64,000 nucleotides of DNA, from NCBI GenBank assembly GCA_049282355.1, contig JBAPTW010000108.1, positions 1 to 64,000 on the forward strand, given 5' to 3'. Position numbers and translations under genes: made by a program. The notes beneath the pieces were generated by a model that ran no database searches, was not told the origin of the DNA, and saw only the letters and a program-made list of their open reading frames with translations. This DNA is from JAGTVB01 sp049282355 (GTDB lineage Bacteria > Pseudomonadota > Gammaproteobacteria > HK1). This document shows positions 1 to 8,619 of this stretch, piece after piece; positions within the stretch are counted from its first letter, which is position 1, and the number at the start of each line of letters is the position of its first letter.

Positions 1-11
1 ACCGCGCTCGG

Positions 12-148
12 AATCTGTAGGCAGTCAATCGCCTTGCCACAAGGGTGTGTCCAGCAAGGATGCTGGACTCAAGTCTACAAGGATGTATTCACGACGTCCC
101 TTGAGGCAAGGCGATTGACTGCCACCCGGACGAAACGATGACCATGGC
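12..148. repeat. R1 palindromic repeat, copy 1
   Basis: This copy has perfect 19-bp inverted arms at 20-38 and 105-123, around a core with its own hairpin (TCCAGCA at 50-56 pairs with TGCTGGA at 61-67). The same element lies at 55662-55798 with only a handful of differences over about 137 bp. It has no coding capacity and no transposase. The form fits an interspersed palindromic intergenic repeat that folds as RNA or cruciform. It lies just beyond the stop codon of the leftward gene at 159-641, so it may act as a 3'-end structure. Confidence 0.9.
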
Positions 149-158
149 CCGACAATCA

Positions 159-641
159 TTAATAGCGGCCGTGGCTCTTGGTGACGTAATTCTTCAACTC
201 TGCGCTCTCGAGATTCACGCGCATCAGATTTCCATGGGTAATGCGAAAAATGGCACGCATGACCTTGTAAACGATCCGGGCATGGCTTTCTAGCAGAGAT
301 TCGAAGTCATCGGGTTGCAACGTCAAGACAGTGCTCTTGCCGACAGCTCGCAGTGCTGCTTTGCGCGGCGAGCCATCCACGAAGGCACGAGTGCCTGCGC
401 ATTCGCCCTCTCTCATCTGGTAAACGGTCACCTCTGCGTTTCCCACAAGCTTGATGACATCAACGCGACCCTCGATCAGCAAGAAGAGCGTGCGGCGCTC
501 TTCTCCCTCTGTTATCAACAACTCCCCGTCATCAAGACGAATCATGCCCATTCTCTCTGCTAGCGCATGACTCTCTTGCTCATCGAGCTCCGTACCCAGG
601 GAAGAGCGACTGATCGCTTGCGCCTTGCTCACTTCATTCAT
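159..641 (-). CDS. Single-domain cyclic-nucleotide-binding (CRP/FNR-like) protein
   Basis: This 160-residue protein consists essentially of one cNMP-binding beta-barrel. The stretch from LITEGEE through LIEGRVDVI and MREGECAGTRAF to SPRKAALRAV follows the fold's pattern, where the Gly-Glu and Arg-Ala region normally contacts the cyclic phosphate. The last 45 residues are helical, and no helix-turn-helix follows, so it is unlikely to bind DNA by itself. The start is backed by GAAGGAG upstream of the ATG. It may act as a regulatory or sensor subunit, but the ligand and partner are not evident. The gene lies alone between repeat R1 and a 478-bp intergenic region. Confidence 0.75.
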   Translation of the reverse strand: MNEVSKAQAISRSSLGTELDEQESHALAERMGMIRLDDGELLITEGEERRTLFLLIEGRVDVIKLVGNAEVTVYQMREGECAGTRAFVDGSPRKAALRAVGKSTVLTLQPDDFESLLESHARIVYKVMRAIFRITHGNLMRVNLESAELKNYVTKSHGRY

Positions 642-1119
642 GTTTCCACTCCTTCATTGCTGAAGTCTAAGTTGCAACGCCGACTGGCCAACAATGCTGC
701 AGCCGATTGATCGCAGCGCGATTATAGAGCACGCGGATAGCAGGATGATCGACCAAGATAAGCTCTTGGCGCAGCAGATATTCACGCATGTCATCGACCA
801 TCAGTAGCCGACAGCCCCAATGCCGCGGCGGATGCTAGCTCCTTCAGCCCGTGACCGCCTCTACAGTGGCGTCTCTGGTCAACACGCCGAAGCCAGGCTA
901 CCGTACAACCTTAAGTCAACGTTCAACCCGCCCGATGATGTAGCCACCCCTAGGGGGAATTCTCTTCAACCGCTGCACGACCAAGCGATTTAGGCACTGC
1001 CACGCGAAAGGGGCGCACAGAGGTGTTCATTACACCTGCCGGGACGGCGACCAGCCTTCTAGGCTGCTCCATTGCCGAAATGTCATAATGCTTTATGGGA
1101 TCAATACTTTTAGAGAGGA
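642..1119. other. Intergenic region with a short leftward ORF and a small inverted repeat
   Basis: This is the divergent spacer between the cNMP-binding gene and opgD. A 44-codon leftward ORF at 667-801 (starting MVDDMREYLLRQ) ends 25 bases before the cNMP gene. Its frame stays open a little upstream of the ATG, so it could be a fragment of a lost gene, but I do not recognise it. An inverted repeat, AGGTGT-N5-ACACCT, lies at 1021-1037, about 83 bases before opgD, and is a candidate operator. Nothing else stands out. Confidence 0.4.
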
Positions 1120-2760
1120 ATGGCTTCTACTGAACCTATGAATGCTAAAAAAATTTTTATCGATCGCCGCCGCTTCATCGGTCTATTGGGCGCAATTGCC
1201 GTTGCCCCCCTGAGCCACAGTCTGTTCGGTCGTGCGTGGGCTTCGCCGGCGCAAGAACTGGGACCACCGCAGTCCTTCGACTTCGACTGGTTGAAAGCTA
1301 AAGCACAAACGCTGGCGGGCAAGCCCTTTGCCGAGCCGCCGGTTCGTTCAGCCCTGCTGCAGAGCATCGATTACGATACTTTTCAGAAGATCCGCTTCCG
1401 CCCTGAAATGAACCTGTTAGCGGATGGAACGTCTTCCTATCCGATTCAGCTCTTTCACCTGGGGCGCTACGTTCAGAGACCCGTCAACATCTACCTGGTG
1501 CAGGATGGCACGGCACGGGAGGTCATCTATTCACCATCTTATTTCGATTTCGGTGGCACCGGGCTGGGCAAAAAGCTTCCCTCCGATCTCGGTTTCGCCG
1601 GTTTCCGTCTGATGGGCCCCAATAAGGGCGACAACGACTGGTTGGTGTTTCTCGGTGCGTCATACTTTCGCAGCGCCGGAGAGCTGCAGCAGTATGGACT
1701 TTCTGCGCGGGGGATTGCCGTTGATACAGCCGTCCCAGGCCCGGAGGAGTTTCCCCGCTTTACGCGTTTTTGGCTACAGCCGACGGGGAAGAAGAAGGAT
1801 GTCGTCACCGTTTACGCGCTCCTTGAGGGTAACAGCCTCACCGGCGCCTACCGGTTCGACTGCCGTCGTGAGACCGGTGTGATCATGGACGCCGAAGCCG
1901 TTTTGTTCGTCCGCCGCAACGTTGAACGATTAGGCATCGCACCGCTGACGAGCATGTTTTGGTTTGGCGAGAACAATCGCTATCTCGCGACAGACTGGCG
2001 ACCGGAAATCCACGACAGCGATGGACTTGCGATCTGGACCGGGCCGGGCGAACGGATTTGGCGCCCGCTGAATAATCCAAATGTTCCCAGAACCAGCGCC
2101 TTCGCTGACGAAAATCCGAAAGGTTTTGGGCTTCTGCAGCGAGACCGCAACTTTGCCGACTATCAGGATGACGGCGTCTTTTACGATCGGCGTCCGAGCG
2201 TCTGGATTGAACCTCTGGAACCGTGGGGCAAAGGCTCGGTGCAACTGGTCGAGCTACCAACAGACGACGAGATCCACGACAACATCGTCGCTTTCTGGGT
2301 TCCAGCGGAGCCGGTGAAGGCCGGCGCCCGCTTGTCGTACCGCTACCGCCTCCACTGGCTGGCCGACGAGCCTTATCCGATGAAGCAGCTGGCGCGCACC
2401 ATCAGCACGCGCATCGGCCGCGGCGGCATACCGGGGCAACCGCGGCCTGCAGGCAGCCGCAAGTTCGTCATCGACTTTGCCGGTGGTCCGCTGGAAACCT
2501 TAAAGAAGCAGGACAAGGTCGTCGCCGAGGTAACGCAATCGCGCGGTAAAATCTCCAATGTCTATGCGCTTCAGGTCGTCGGCACCAAGGTCTGGCGCGC
2601 CTTTTTCGACTTGCAGGCGGAAGGTGTGGATCCCCTCGATCTGCGTTGCTTCCTGCGCCTCGGCGACCGGACGCTCACTGAAACCTGGCTGTACCAATAC
2701 CTGCCGTTCCGCTATTCGGGAGATGCGCCCGACAAACTTGCAAAGATTAGCGCGCCTTAA
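1120..2760 (+). CDS. opgD: Periplasmic glucan biosynthesis protein OpgD/MdoD
   Basis: This 546-residue protein belongs to the OpgG/OpgD (MdoG) family, which modifies the backbone of osmoregulated periplasmic glucans in the periplasm. Residues about 16-45 form a twin-arginine signal (DRRRFIGLL, then a hydrophobic stretch and an AWA cleavage site). Tat export is the hallmark of OpgD rather than the Sec-exported OpgG. The length matches OpgD (about 550). The body shows family-typical segments such as FHLGRYVQRPVNIY, SMFWFGENNR and IHDSDGLAIWTG. The purine-rich AGAGAGGA abuts the first ATG, so the in-frame ATG at 1138 is an alternative start. The gene converges on opgC with a 9-bp gap. No opgH or opgG lies in this window. 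Confidence 0.88.
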   Translation: MASTEPMNAKKIFIDRRRFIGLLGAIAVAPLSHSLFGRAWASPAQELGPPQSFDFDWLKAKAQTLAGKPFAEPPVRSALLQSIDYDTFQKIRFRPEMNLLADGTSSYPIQLFHLGRYVQRPVNIYLVQDGTAREVIYSPSYFDFGGTGLGKKLPSDLGFAGFRLMGPNKGDNDWLVFLGASYFRSAGELQQYGLSARGIAVDTAVPGPEEFPRFTRFWLQPTGKKKDVVTVYALLEGNSLTGAYRFDCRRETGVIMDAEAVLFVRRNVERLGIAPLTSMFWFGENNRYLATDWRPEIHDSDGLAIWTGPGERIWRPLNNPNVPRTSAFADENPKGFGLLQRDRNFADYQDDGVFYDRRPSVWIEPLEPWGKGSVQLVELPTDDEIHDNIVAFWVPAEPVKAGARLSYRYRLHWLADEPYPMKQLARTISTRIGRGGIPGQPRPAGSRKFVIDFAGGPLETLKKQDKVVAEVTQSRGKISNVYALQVVGTKVWRAFFDLQAEGVDPLDLRCFLRLGDRTLTETWLYQYLPFRYSGDAPDKLAKISAP

Positions 2761-2769
2761 CGGCGTTCG

Positions 2770-3939
2770 TTAGCCCGGCAAGGACGGCTCAACCGCGTGG
2801 CGTACCACTTTTCTGGTACCGCCACGCCCCATCTGAATCTTCCGGGTGCGGTCGTGTAGCTGGGCGAGAGCAGCCGTAACCGTGAGATGGCTCACCACAA
2901 CCACAATATCGCCGGCAATACCGGCATTGAGCTCTGAGCGGGCAACGATTCCGACCACACACAGTAACGACCCCCAGCAGTAGATGGGTAGGGCGTTGCG
3001 TCCGATGGCATGGATAAACGTGGAATGTGGGATGCGCTGCAACCAGCTCCAGAGCGGCGTGCCCATCACCACCACCATCAGCGCAAGGAGATGTAAAAGC
3101 CTCGCGATAGAAACATAAGTTTTGTCCCAAGGCCATAACCGATGAGGCAGCGGCAACGCAGGTGCCAAGTCCCAAAGCTTGAAGCGCGTCGCCACAAGGG
3201 CGAGCAGCAGATAGCCCAGAGCAACCCATACGAGCCAGGTCGGTATTTTGATGTAACGCCCACCCCTCCAAAGAACGCCGAGGGCGAATCCCATGACGAA
3301 CAGAAGCTGCCAAGCGAAGGGATTGAAGCTCCAGTCACCGAGATTGGGATAATTTGGCATGTTGAGGGCAAAAATGCCGGCAAATACCCATAGCGCCACA
3401 GATGCGATAAGTAGCAGCGATAAGCTGGCCCGCGTCAGCGCCATGATGAGCGGCAACATGAAAAGCAGCACCATGTACATGGGTAAAATGTTGAAGTAGC
3501 CGAGCTGGTGGCCCAGTGTGGCGATACCGATATAGCTCCTGGCGGGGTCAGTGAACAGGGGCGTTAAAGTAAACTCCAACGGCGGAACCAAATCGCCAAG
3601 GTAGCCGGGCTGAGTAAAGACGATTGCCGCCATGGCGAGGATGGCGATCGCTGCAATGGTACTCGCAATATGACAGAAATAGAGCAGACCGGCGCGTCGC
3701 CAAGCCTTGAGTGTGGCAGCAAGGTCCTCGCCGCTCGCATAAGCCGGGTAATATGCTTGAGCTGCCGCAAAACCGGCTAAGGTCACGAACACTTCGGCGG
3801 CGTCCGAGAAACCGAAGTTGGTGTGAGTGATCTTGGCGAAGATATTGCCTGGAATGTGATTAATAAACATAGAGATAAGAGCGAGCCCGCGTAGGAAATC
3901 GACGCGATGCTCGCGGTCTCGTTGGTATTGTGTGGTCAT
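2770..3939 (-). CDS. opgC: OpgC-family membrane acyltransferase
   Basis: This 389-residue polytopic protein has about ten hydrophobic segments. It opens with HRVDFLRGLALISMFINH, the start typical of OpgC and acyltransferase-3-like enzymes. In characterised bacteria OpgC succinylates periplasmic glucans at the inner membrane. Location next to opgD supports that role, although the two genes converge and must have separate promoters. GGAAAG precedes the ATG at a suitable distance. The last 20 residues are basic and cytoplasmic. The acyl donor and product cannot be read from sequence. Confidence 0.85.
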   Translation of the reverse strand: MTTQYQRDREHRVDFLRGLALISMFINHIPGNIFAKITHTNFGFSDAAEVFVTLAGFAAAQAYYPAYASGEDLAATLKAWRRAGLLYFCHIASTIAAIAILAMAAIVFTQPGYLGDLVPPLEFTLTPLFTDPARSYIGIATLGHQLGYFNILPMYMVLLFMLPLIMALTRASLSLLLIASVALWVFAGIFALNMPNYPNLGDWSFNPFAWQLLFVMGFALGVLWRGGRYIKIPTWLVWVALGYLLLALVATRFKLWDLAPALPLPHRLWPWDKTYVSIARLLHLLALMVVVMGTPLWSWLQRIPHSTFIHAIGRNALPIYCWGSLLCVVGIVARSELNAGIAGDIVVVVSHLTVTAALAQLHDRTRKIQMGRGGTRKVVRHAVEPSLPG

Positions 3940-4377
3940 GGTGTGCTTTCCATAGACACTTGTTGTTCGGTTGGCGAAATGACAGGACGATGCAAGAGCT
4001 TGAGCTGAGCTGGCTCCGTGTTGCGCCGCCGCCGAAACATCGCCGGGATCGATTTTGGTTCAAACGCGGGATAGCCACTCGCCTCTACAACCTGGGGAGC
4101 TCGAGCTAGATACTCTACCGGTAAGCTCGATCGGACACGTCGTCATCCACAATGGGACCGGGGTAAGTTGTTATCGTCATCTGCAAGTCGAAACTAGGCT
4201 CAAAATGAGATTTTCGTCGATTGGATAAAGGAACCGTCGGCGGCATTTCGATGTGCTTGCTACCTGGTGTTGCCGAAGGGCAAACGCCAGCCAGCATTGT
4301 AGAGTATTGGGCCGAATCTCGCTGTAATCGAGATCGCTTCTCGTCCGATGGGTGGTAGACTTTTGATCACCTCTCGG
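3940..4377. other. Intergenic region, no convincing gene
   Basis: The region lies between opgC and the AI-2E permease, both leftward. Only short open frames with no recognisable protein, no ribosome-binding site and no neighbour logic occur here. The right part presumably holds the 3' end of the permease transcript and the left part the opgC promoter. I see no clear terminator or repeat. Confidence 0.5.
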
Positions 4378-5484
4378 TCAGGGGAGTGGCCTCTCCGGCG
4401 GTTGCTCCCCAACCCACTCGCGCCACACGGCAAGCAACACCCCGACAATGATCGGACCCAGAAACAAACCGACTAATCCGAACCCACTGATCCCACCGAA
4501 TACCCCGAAAAGCACGAGCAAGAATGGAATGCGGGTGGCGCTACTGATCACGAGCGGCCGAATCAGATTATCGATCTGGCTGATTACGAGCGCGCCCCAC
4601 AGAAGCAGACCGATGCCGGCAAGAACCTGGTCGGATAGCAGTAACCAACCCCCCACCGACCCCCAAATTAGAGGCGCGCCGAACGGAATCAAAGCGATCA
4701 TTGCAGTCAAAGCGCCGAGCAACGCATAAGTTTTCACCCCTGCCGCCCAATACCCTAAACCCGCTAGCAACCCTTGCGCCAGCGCAGTCAATATCAACCC
4801 AAACATGACCGCTCGGACAGTGCCTCCAATAGCAGACAGATATCCCTCCGCCCGCTCCCCCAAGAGCCGAAATAGGAGCCCACGAATCTGCGCCAATGGC
4901 TCTTCACCATCTCTATACAAAAAAAACGCGATGAGCAGTGCAAAGCCGAATTTGGCAGCATTGCGACCAGCGTCGCCGAAGAGCACAAGGATCTCCTTCA
5001 TCCACGGCTCACTCCACTGGATGAGCTGCCTCTGTAACGCATCCATGTCGCCGCTAAATTGCCCCAACAGCTGTTGAAGCTCTGGCCCCAGCCAAGGAAT
5101 ACCAACGATGAACTCGGGAAGCGCTTGTGGCCCCTGGGCAATGTACGCAACGGCGAGGTCGTAAACCTCCGGTATCTCTTCGCGCAGCAATGCTGTCAAC
5201 CAGACCACAGGAAGAGCGATGACAGCACTGAGGATCACTGTCATCAACAAGGCACTGCCGGTGGGATTACGCAGCCACCCGCGCAAGCGTTGATAGAGCG
5301 GCCAGGTTACATAGACAAGAATCATCGCCCAAGCCAACGGTGCAAAAAACAGGTGCAGTACGCGGTAACCGAGAACCAGAAGCCCAATCAAAAAGGTTCC
5401 GAGGATGATCCGACGCAAAAGCGCCCCTGTCATGCTGTCATCATCCATGGGCATCACAGCAATGCTGGATGTTGCCACCACCAT
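4378..5484 (-). CDS. AI-2E/PerM family transporter
   Basis: This 368-residue inner-membrane protein has the AI-2E family layout: paired N-terminal helices (LGTFLIGLLVLGYRVLHLFFAPLAWAMILVYVTWPLY), a soluble central part, and a C-terminal helix bundle with GALTAMIALIPFGAPLIWG and SGFGLVGLFLGPIIVGVLLAVWREW. These residues match the conserved P-x-G and L-x-GP motifs of PerM/YdiK proteins. Members export signalling molecules or act as Na+/H+ antiporters, and the substrate here is unknown. AGGAG lies 13 bases before the chosen ATG, and in-frame ATGs at codons 11, 13 and 18 are alternatives. Confidence 0.87.
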   Translation of the reverse strand: MVVATSSIAVMPMDDDSMTGALLRRIILGTFLIGLLVLGYRVLHLFFAPLAWAMILVYVTWPLYQRLRGWLRNPTGSALLMTVILSAVIALPVVWLTALLREEIPEVYDLAVAYIAQGPQALPEFIVGIPWLGPELQQLLGQFSGDMDALQRQLIQWSEPWMKEILVLFGDAGRNAAKFGFALLIAFFLYRDGEEPLAQIRGLLFRLLGERAEGYLSAIGGTVRAVMFGLILTALAQGLLAGLGYWAAGVKTYALLGALTAMIALIPFGAPLIWGSVGGWLLLSDQVLAGIGLLLWGALVISQIDNLIRPLVISSATRIPFLLVLFGVFGGISGFGLVGLFLGPIIVGVLLAVWREWVGEQPPERPLP

Positions 5485-5578
5485 CGACCATTCACGGCTC
5501 CTAGCATCAATGCCAAGTTTGGCAAATATTCTCTTTCAATACCGCAGCGATCGCTCGACGGAGCATCGTTCAGCGAAT

Positions 5579-6133
5579 TTACAAACCTTTGTGGCCAGCT
5601 TGTTCACTCTGGCCCCTTCCTTCTTTGCCTTGGCCGGTGCGTTCGGCGATATGGTCCATGATCGCAAACAGGAGTCCAGAACTGACAAGCACAACGTGAA
5701 TGATAACCTTCCACATCAGCTGCTCGGTGGTCAACGCCGCAACGTTGACAAAAGCCTTCAAGAGCTCTATGGCTGAAATGGCCACGATGGAGCCGATAAG
5801 CTTGACCTTGAGCCCGGAGAAGTCGACTTTCCCCATCCACGCGGGTCGATCCTCATGCCCGGCCGTGTCAATTCTGGAAACGAAATTTTCGTATCCACTA
5901 AAGATAATGATTAGTAACAGGTTGGCGACCAGGGACATGTCAACGAGTGTCAGGATCGCCAGCACTATCTCGCTCTCGGTACTAGTAAACAGGTGCGGCA
6001 CGATGTGCAGAAACTCCTGCAAGAACTTCACGAGCAACATGGCGATAGCCGCCACCAAGCCGATGTAAAATGGCGCCAGCAGCCAGCGGCTATTAAATAT
6101 CAGAAGCTCCAGAAAGCGCTCTATTCTTTTCAT
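5579..6133 (-). CDS. YqhA family membrane protein (UPF0114)
   Basis: This protein of about 184 residues has four transmembrane segments and high similarity to E. coli YqhA: RFLE then SRWLLAPFYIGL, KFLQEFLHIVPHLF, LTLVDMSLVANLLLIIIFSGYENFVSRID and KLIGSIVAISAIELLKAF. The function of the family is unknown. I chose the ATG at 6133 because GAAGGA lies 9 bases upstream and the YqhA family starts here. An upstream in-frame ATG at 6166 would add 11 non-conserved residues. The C-terminal tail is hydrophilic and rich in Gly, Glu and Gln. Confidence 0.87.
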   Translation of the reverse strand: MKRIERFLELLIFNSRWLLAPFYIGLVAAIAMLLVKFLQEFLHIVPHLFTSTESEIVLAILTLVDMSLVANLLLIIIFSGYENFVSRIDTAGHEDRPAWMGKVDFSGLKVKLIGSIVAISAIELLKAFVNVAALTTEQLMWKVIIHVVLVSSGLLFAIMDHIAERTGQGKEGRGQSEQAGHKGL

Positions 6134-6459
6134 TTGATGCATTCCTTCAAGGGACATGGGAGCCAACTCCCAGGAGATCTAGCGCACAAGATGAGTAGCC
6201 TGAGGGTCTTTCCAATAATGTCATAGGCGCAGGCAACGCAAGGCGCACCGGCAGCCTCAGTATTACCCGAGACACCGTTGCGACCGATGCCAGCACGGCT
6301 CGTGATTATCTCACTCGGCTACCCACCCAACTCCCTGAGCGGGCCGCACTCGCGCAGGGGTATTTGCCCAGGGCGGAATAGGGGATCGACTTCATTGGAA
6401 ATCCCAGCAGCGGGTTTCGCGTCCTTCCACCGCTAACGGGTGACTTCAGAGGACTGCCG

Positions 6460-6590
6460 CAGGGGCTGGCCCAAAGGGGAAAAGCCCAGGGATGGGACGA
6501 GTAACAACCGGAGTTACAAAGGAGCACATCCAAGGATGGCAAGCCACCACGCAACGCCGCTATGAACAAGCGCAGCAGTTGCCAAAATCG
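6460..6590 (-). repeat. R2 dispersed repeat, copy D (degenerate)
   Basis: Read in the same sense as the copies at 44877-45038 and 12125-12186, this stretch carries the same ordered blocks: GGGGCTGGCCC, AAGCCCAGGGATGGG, AACCGGAGT, CCACGCAACGCCGCTATG and AAGCGCAGCAGTT. The terminal AAAACAGCTTCT block is decayed to a few matching bases. The shared order of several blocks makes chance unlikely. Confidence 0.65.
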
Positions 6591-6792
6591 CTGCTTACAA
6601 ACGGGTTGTTACTGAACAAATATGATCGCCAACCGGCGGCACTTCACTGCTGTAAGGCATCGTCAGCGGCGCACTGACGGGCGTTTTATGCGTAATTATG
6701 CGTTCTCGGGAGCTCGTTTCACGAAAACAACCATAACAGCTGGAGAAAAGCTGTTAAGGTCAAGCAGACCCGTCCGATAAGATCCCGACAAT

Positions 6793-6830
6793 CGTCATCA
6801 GCAATCGAGAGCGTCATCAGCAATCGAGAG
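6793..6830. repeat. Tandem 19-bp direct repeat (two units)
   Basis: CGTCATCAGCAATCGAGAG occurs twice in perfect head-to-tail succession (6793-6811 and 6812-6830). It lies just past the stop codon of the small leftward ORF at 6847-6966. Replication slippage is the simplest origin. A paired binding site is possible but has no support beyond the duplication. Confidence 0.85.
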
Positions 6831-6846
6831 CAGCTTCCCAGCTTCA

Positions 6847-6966
6847 TCAGCTCCCTTGATCGCGGCGCCGGTAATCGGCGAATTGCCTTTCAAGCGCGCG
6901 CTTATCCCACCAGTAAGCTAAGCCAATCCATGCGCCAACAACAACAATGATGCTTAAACCAGTCAT
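6847..6966 (-). CDS. Putative 39-residue single-span membrane protein
   Basis: The leftward frame starts ATG ACT GGT and encodes MTGLSIIVVVGAWIGLAYWW followed by a charged tail (DKRALERQ, YRRR) and a stop. It has one hydrophobic helix of about 17 residues, then a positively charged end, which is the classic form of a small inner-membrane protein with a cytoplasmic C-terminus. Only a weak purine stretch (GAGTAG) precedes the ATG. The gene is divergent from the DUF3047 gene. I do not recognise a family. It could be a small-protein gene or a chance frame. Confidence 0.4.
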   Translation of the reverse strand: MTGLSIIVVVGAWIGLAYWWDKRALERQFADYRRRDQGS

Positions 6967-7095
6967 AGTCCGCTACTCAAGTTATCTTCGGTTTAATGGT
7001 AGCAATGTTTTGTGTATTTTCTCCGACCCGAAACCGGCTTGCATTGATCGGCGTCAATTCCTAGTATCACGTTACCTTAATTTGCTCCGCTAGCA

Positions 7096-7776
7096 ATGCC
7101 CAGCGCCAATAGCATCATGCGTGCTTTTTTTCCTTTACCCACGTTGTTCATCCTGGCTGTCTTACCGACGGCGCATGCAACACAAGAAAAGGTCATCGTG
7201 GGTGCTTTCTCCCAAAGCGATCTCTCCGCTTGGGAACCGAAGACATTCAAAGGGAAAACCGATTATCGGCTGGTGGATATCGGTGATCGCAAGGTGCTCA
7301 AGGCAACGAGCGCTGGGTCGGCCTCCGGACTCATAAAGCGCATGCACGTCGATCTCACGCGCACCCCGATCCTAGTCTGGAGTTGGCGCGTCGACGATGT
7401 TTTTCAGGGAATAAATGAGCGCAGCAAAGCGGGAGACGATTACCCTGCACGCATCTATGTCATCGTTTCGGGTGGTCTTTTTTTCTGGAAAACACGTTCG
7501 CTCAATTACGTTTGGTCTAGCTATCAACCCATCTCAAGCGCCTGGCCCAACCCCTACACTGCCAATGTCGTCATGGTCGCGGTTGCGTCCGGTGCGGATT
7601 TCCTTGGAAAGTGGGTAACGGAAAAACGCGACGTCCGCACCGACTTTCGCCACTACTTCGGTGAGGACATCACCGCCATAGACGGGGTGGCCGTGATGAC
7701 CGATGCCGATAACACCTCGGGACATGCCGTTGCCTATTATGGTGACATCTATTTTGAGCCTGCATCCCGGCGCTAG
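7096..7776 (+). CDS. DUF3047 family exported protein
   Basis: This 226-residue protein carries an N-terminal signal sequence (a hydrophobic run ending TAHA at about residue 28) and a DUF3047-type body: WSWRVDDVFQG, AGDDYPARIYVIVSGG, LNYVWS and DADNTSGHAVAYYGDIYF. It is probably periplasmic, with a beta-sandwich fold, and its biochemical function is unknown. The ribosome-binding site is weak. The in-frame ATG at 7117 (codon 8) is an equally good start and gives a more compact signal peptide. The gene converges on the lipoprotein gene with no spacer, so transcripts of the two must overlap. Confidence 0.8.
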   Translation: MPSANSIMRAFFPLPTLFILAVLPTAHATQEKVIVGAFSQSDLSAWEPKTFKGKTDYRLVDIGDRKVLKATSAGSASGLIKRMHVDLTRTPILVWSWRVDDVFQGINERSKAGDDYPARIYVIVSGGLFFWKTRSLNYVWSSYQPISSAWPNPYTANVVMVAVASGADFLGKWVTEKRDVRTDFRHYFGEDITAIDGVAVMTDADNTSGHAVAYYGDIYFEPASRR

Positions 7777-8619
7777 TCACGAGAGGGGCTGCACAGAGAT
7801 CGAGTAAACAAAATCCTGATCGCGCTTGATACCGCTAATTTCCAATCGATTCGCCTTCGCAAATTCGATTTCTTGAACACCGAAGAATTGCTTATTGATA
7901 TACAGCCAGGCATTATCATTGTCGATGACTATCCGCAACTGATTGCGCTCTTCGCCGCGCTTCCACCCGGTGGTACTGCGCTTCTTGACGTAATCGCCGA
8001 ATTTCAGATCGTAATTACTCAACGTTACCGCGATCAGGGGACGGTCATCATTTAAGAGTCGTATCTGCTGATCGGTCCAGAATCCGGTCCGCAAGCTCAC
8101 GATGACTTCGATCCGCCCCGCGAGAGAAAAGTCGGAGAACACCAGATTCACCGGCTCTTGTGAAGCGCTCGTCAATGCAAGTCCGGCCGAAGTCTTGATA
8201 ATCATGTTACGAGAGCCGTACTGGGGGAATATTTGCCCCTCAGCGGCATTTGTGAAATCAACGGCTTGCCCAGGCCCAGCCGATTGTTTCACTGCCTCCC
8301 CCGCTTGGCTACCGGCCTGCGCCGGCGCCTGCCTGGCCGTTTGCGCCGCCGGTAGGCGGTTACCTTCCCGGAACAAAGCAGCGCCTGTAGGCAGACCCCG
8401 CAGGCGCCCGAGCTGGGTTACTCTGCGTTCCAACGCAGCTAACCGTGTCTCCAGGCCTTCGATCCTGGCCGCGATTCCTTCCCCAGTCGCTTCAACTGAC
8501 GCGGTTGTCTGGAGATCCTGGCGTTGCGCGCCACGCTGTCCGGGTGTGGTCTCGCCACAGGCGGCGAACAGCAGCCACACCAGAGCGAGCACAGCGCTTT
8601 TGCGTAACAAGGCGCTCAT
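7777..8619 (-). CDS. Hypothetical lipoprotein with coiled coil
   Basis: This 280-residue protein has a lipoprotein signal peptide ending at the lipobox LFAAC (Cys21). A short coiled coil follows (about residues 50-72, IEGLETRLAALERRVTQL). A low-complexity Ala/Gln-rich linker comes next, and then a C-terminal domain of about 150 residues that looks beta-rich (NLVFSDFSLAGRIEVIVSL, IDNDNAWLYINKQFFGVQEIEF), reminiscent of carbohydrate- or ligand-binding sandwich domains. I do not recognise a named family. Its start codon overlaps the stop of the amidotransferase gene (ATGA), so the two are co-transcribed. Confidence 0.75.
   Translation of the reverse strand: MSALLRKSAVLALVWLLFAACGETTPGQRGAQRQDLQTTASVEATGEGIAARIEGLETRLAALERRVTQLGRLRGLPTGAALFREGNRLPAAQTARQAPAQAGSQAGEAVKQSAGPGQAVDFTNAAEGQIFPQYGSRNMIIKTSAGLALTSASQEPVNLVFSDFSLAGRIEVIVSLRTGFWTDQQIRLLNDDRPLIAVTLSNYDLKFGDYVKKRSTTGWKRGEERNQLRIVIDNDNAWLYINKQFFGVQEIEFAKANRLEISGIKRDQDFVYSISVQPLS

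Larger units (their letters stand above)
6134..6846. other. Long intergenic region holding repeat relics
   Basis: No intact gene is supported here. The stretch 6460-6590 is a degenerate copy of repeat family R2, and 6793-6830 is a tandem duplication of a 19-bp unit. An 87-codon leftward frame crossing the R2 copy is dismissed as chance. The left part presumably carries the promoter of the YqhA gene. Confidence 0.5.

Noticed and set aside
1..150. R1 as a CRISPR repeat, attachment site or structured RNA gene
   Set aside because: There are only two distant copies, no spacers, no integrase and no adjoining tRNA. The inverted-repeat form fits a dispersed palindromic element better.
5059..5776. 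Rightward frames of 200 and 123 codons around the permease/YqhA junction
   Set aside because: They overlap two convincing leftward genes and show no family similarity.
6306..6569. Leftward frame of 87 codons in the YqhA-DUF3047 spacer
   Set aside because: It crosses an R2 repeat copy, and the composition is that of the repeat, not of a protein.
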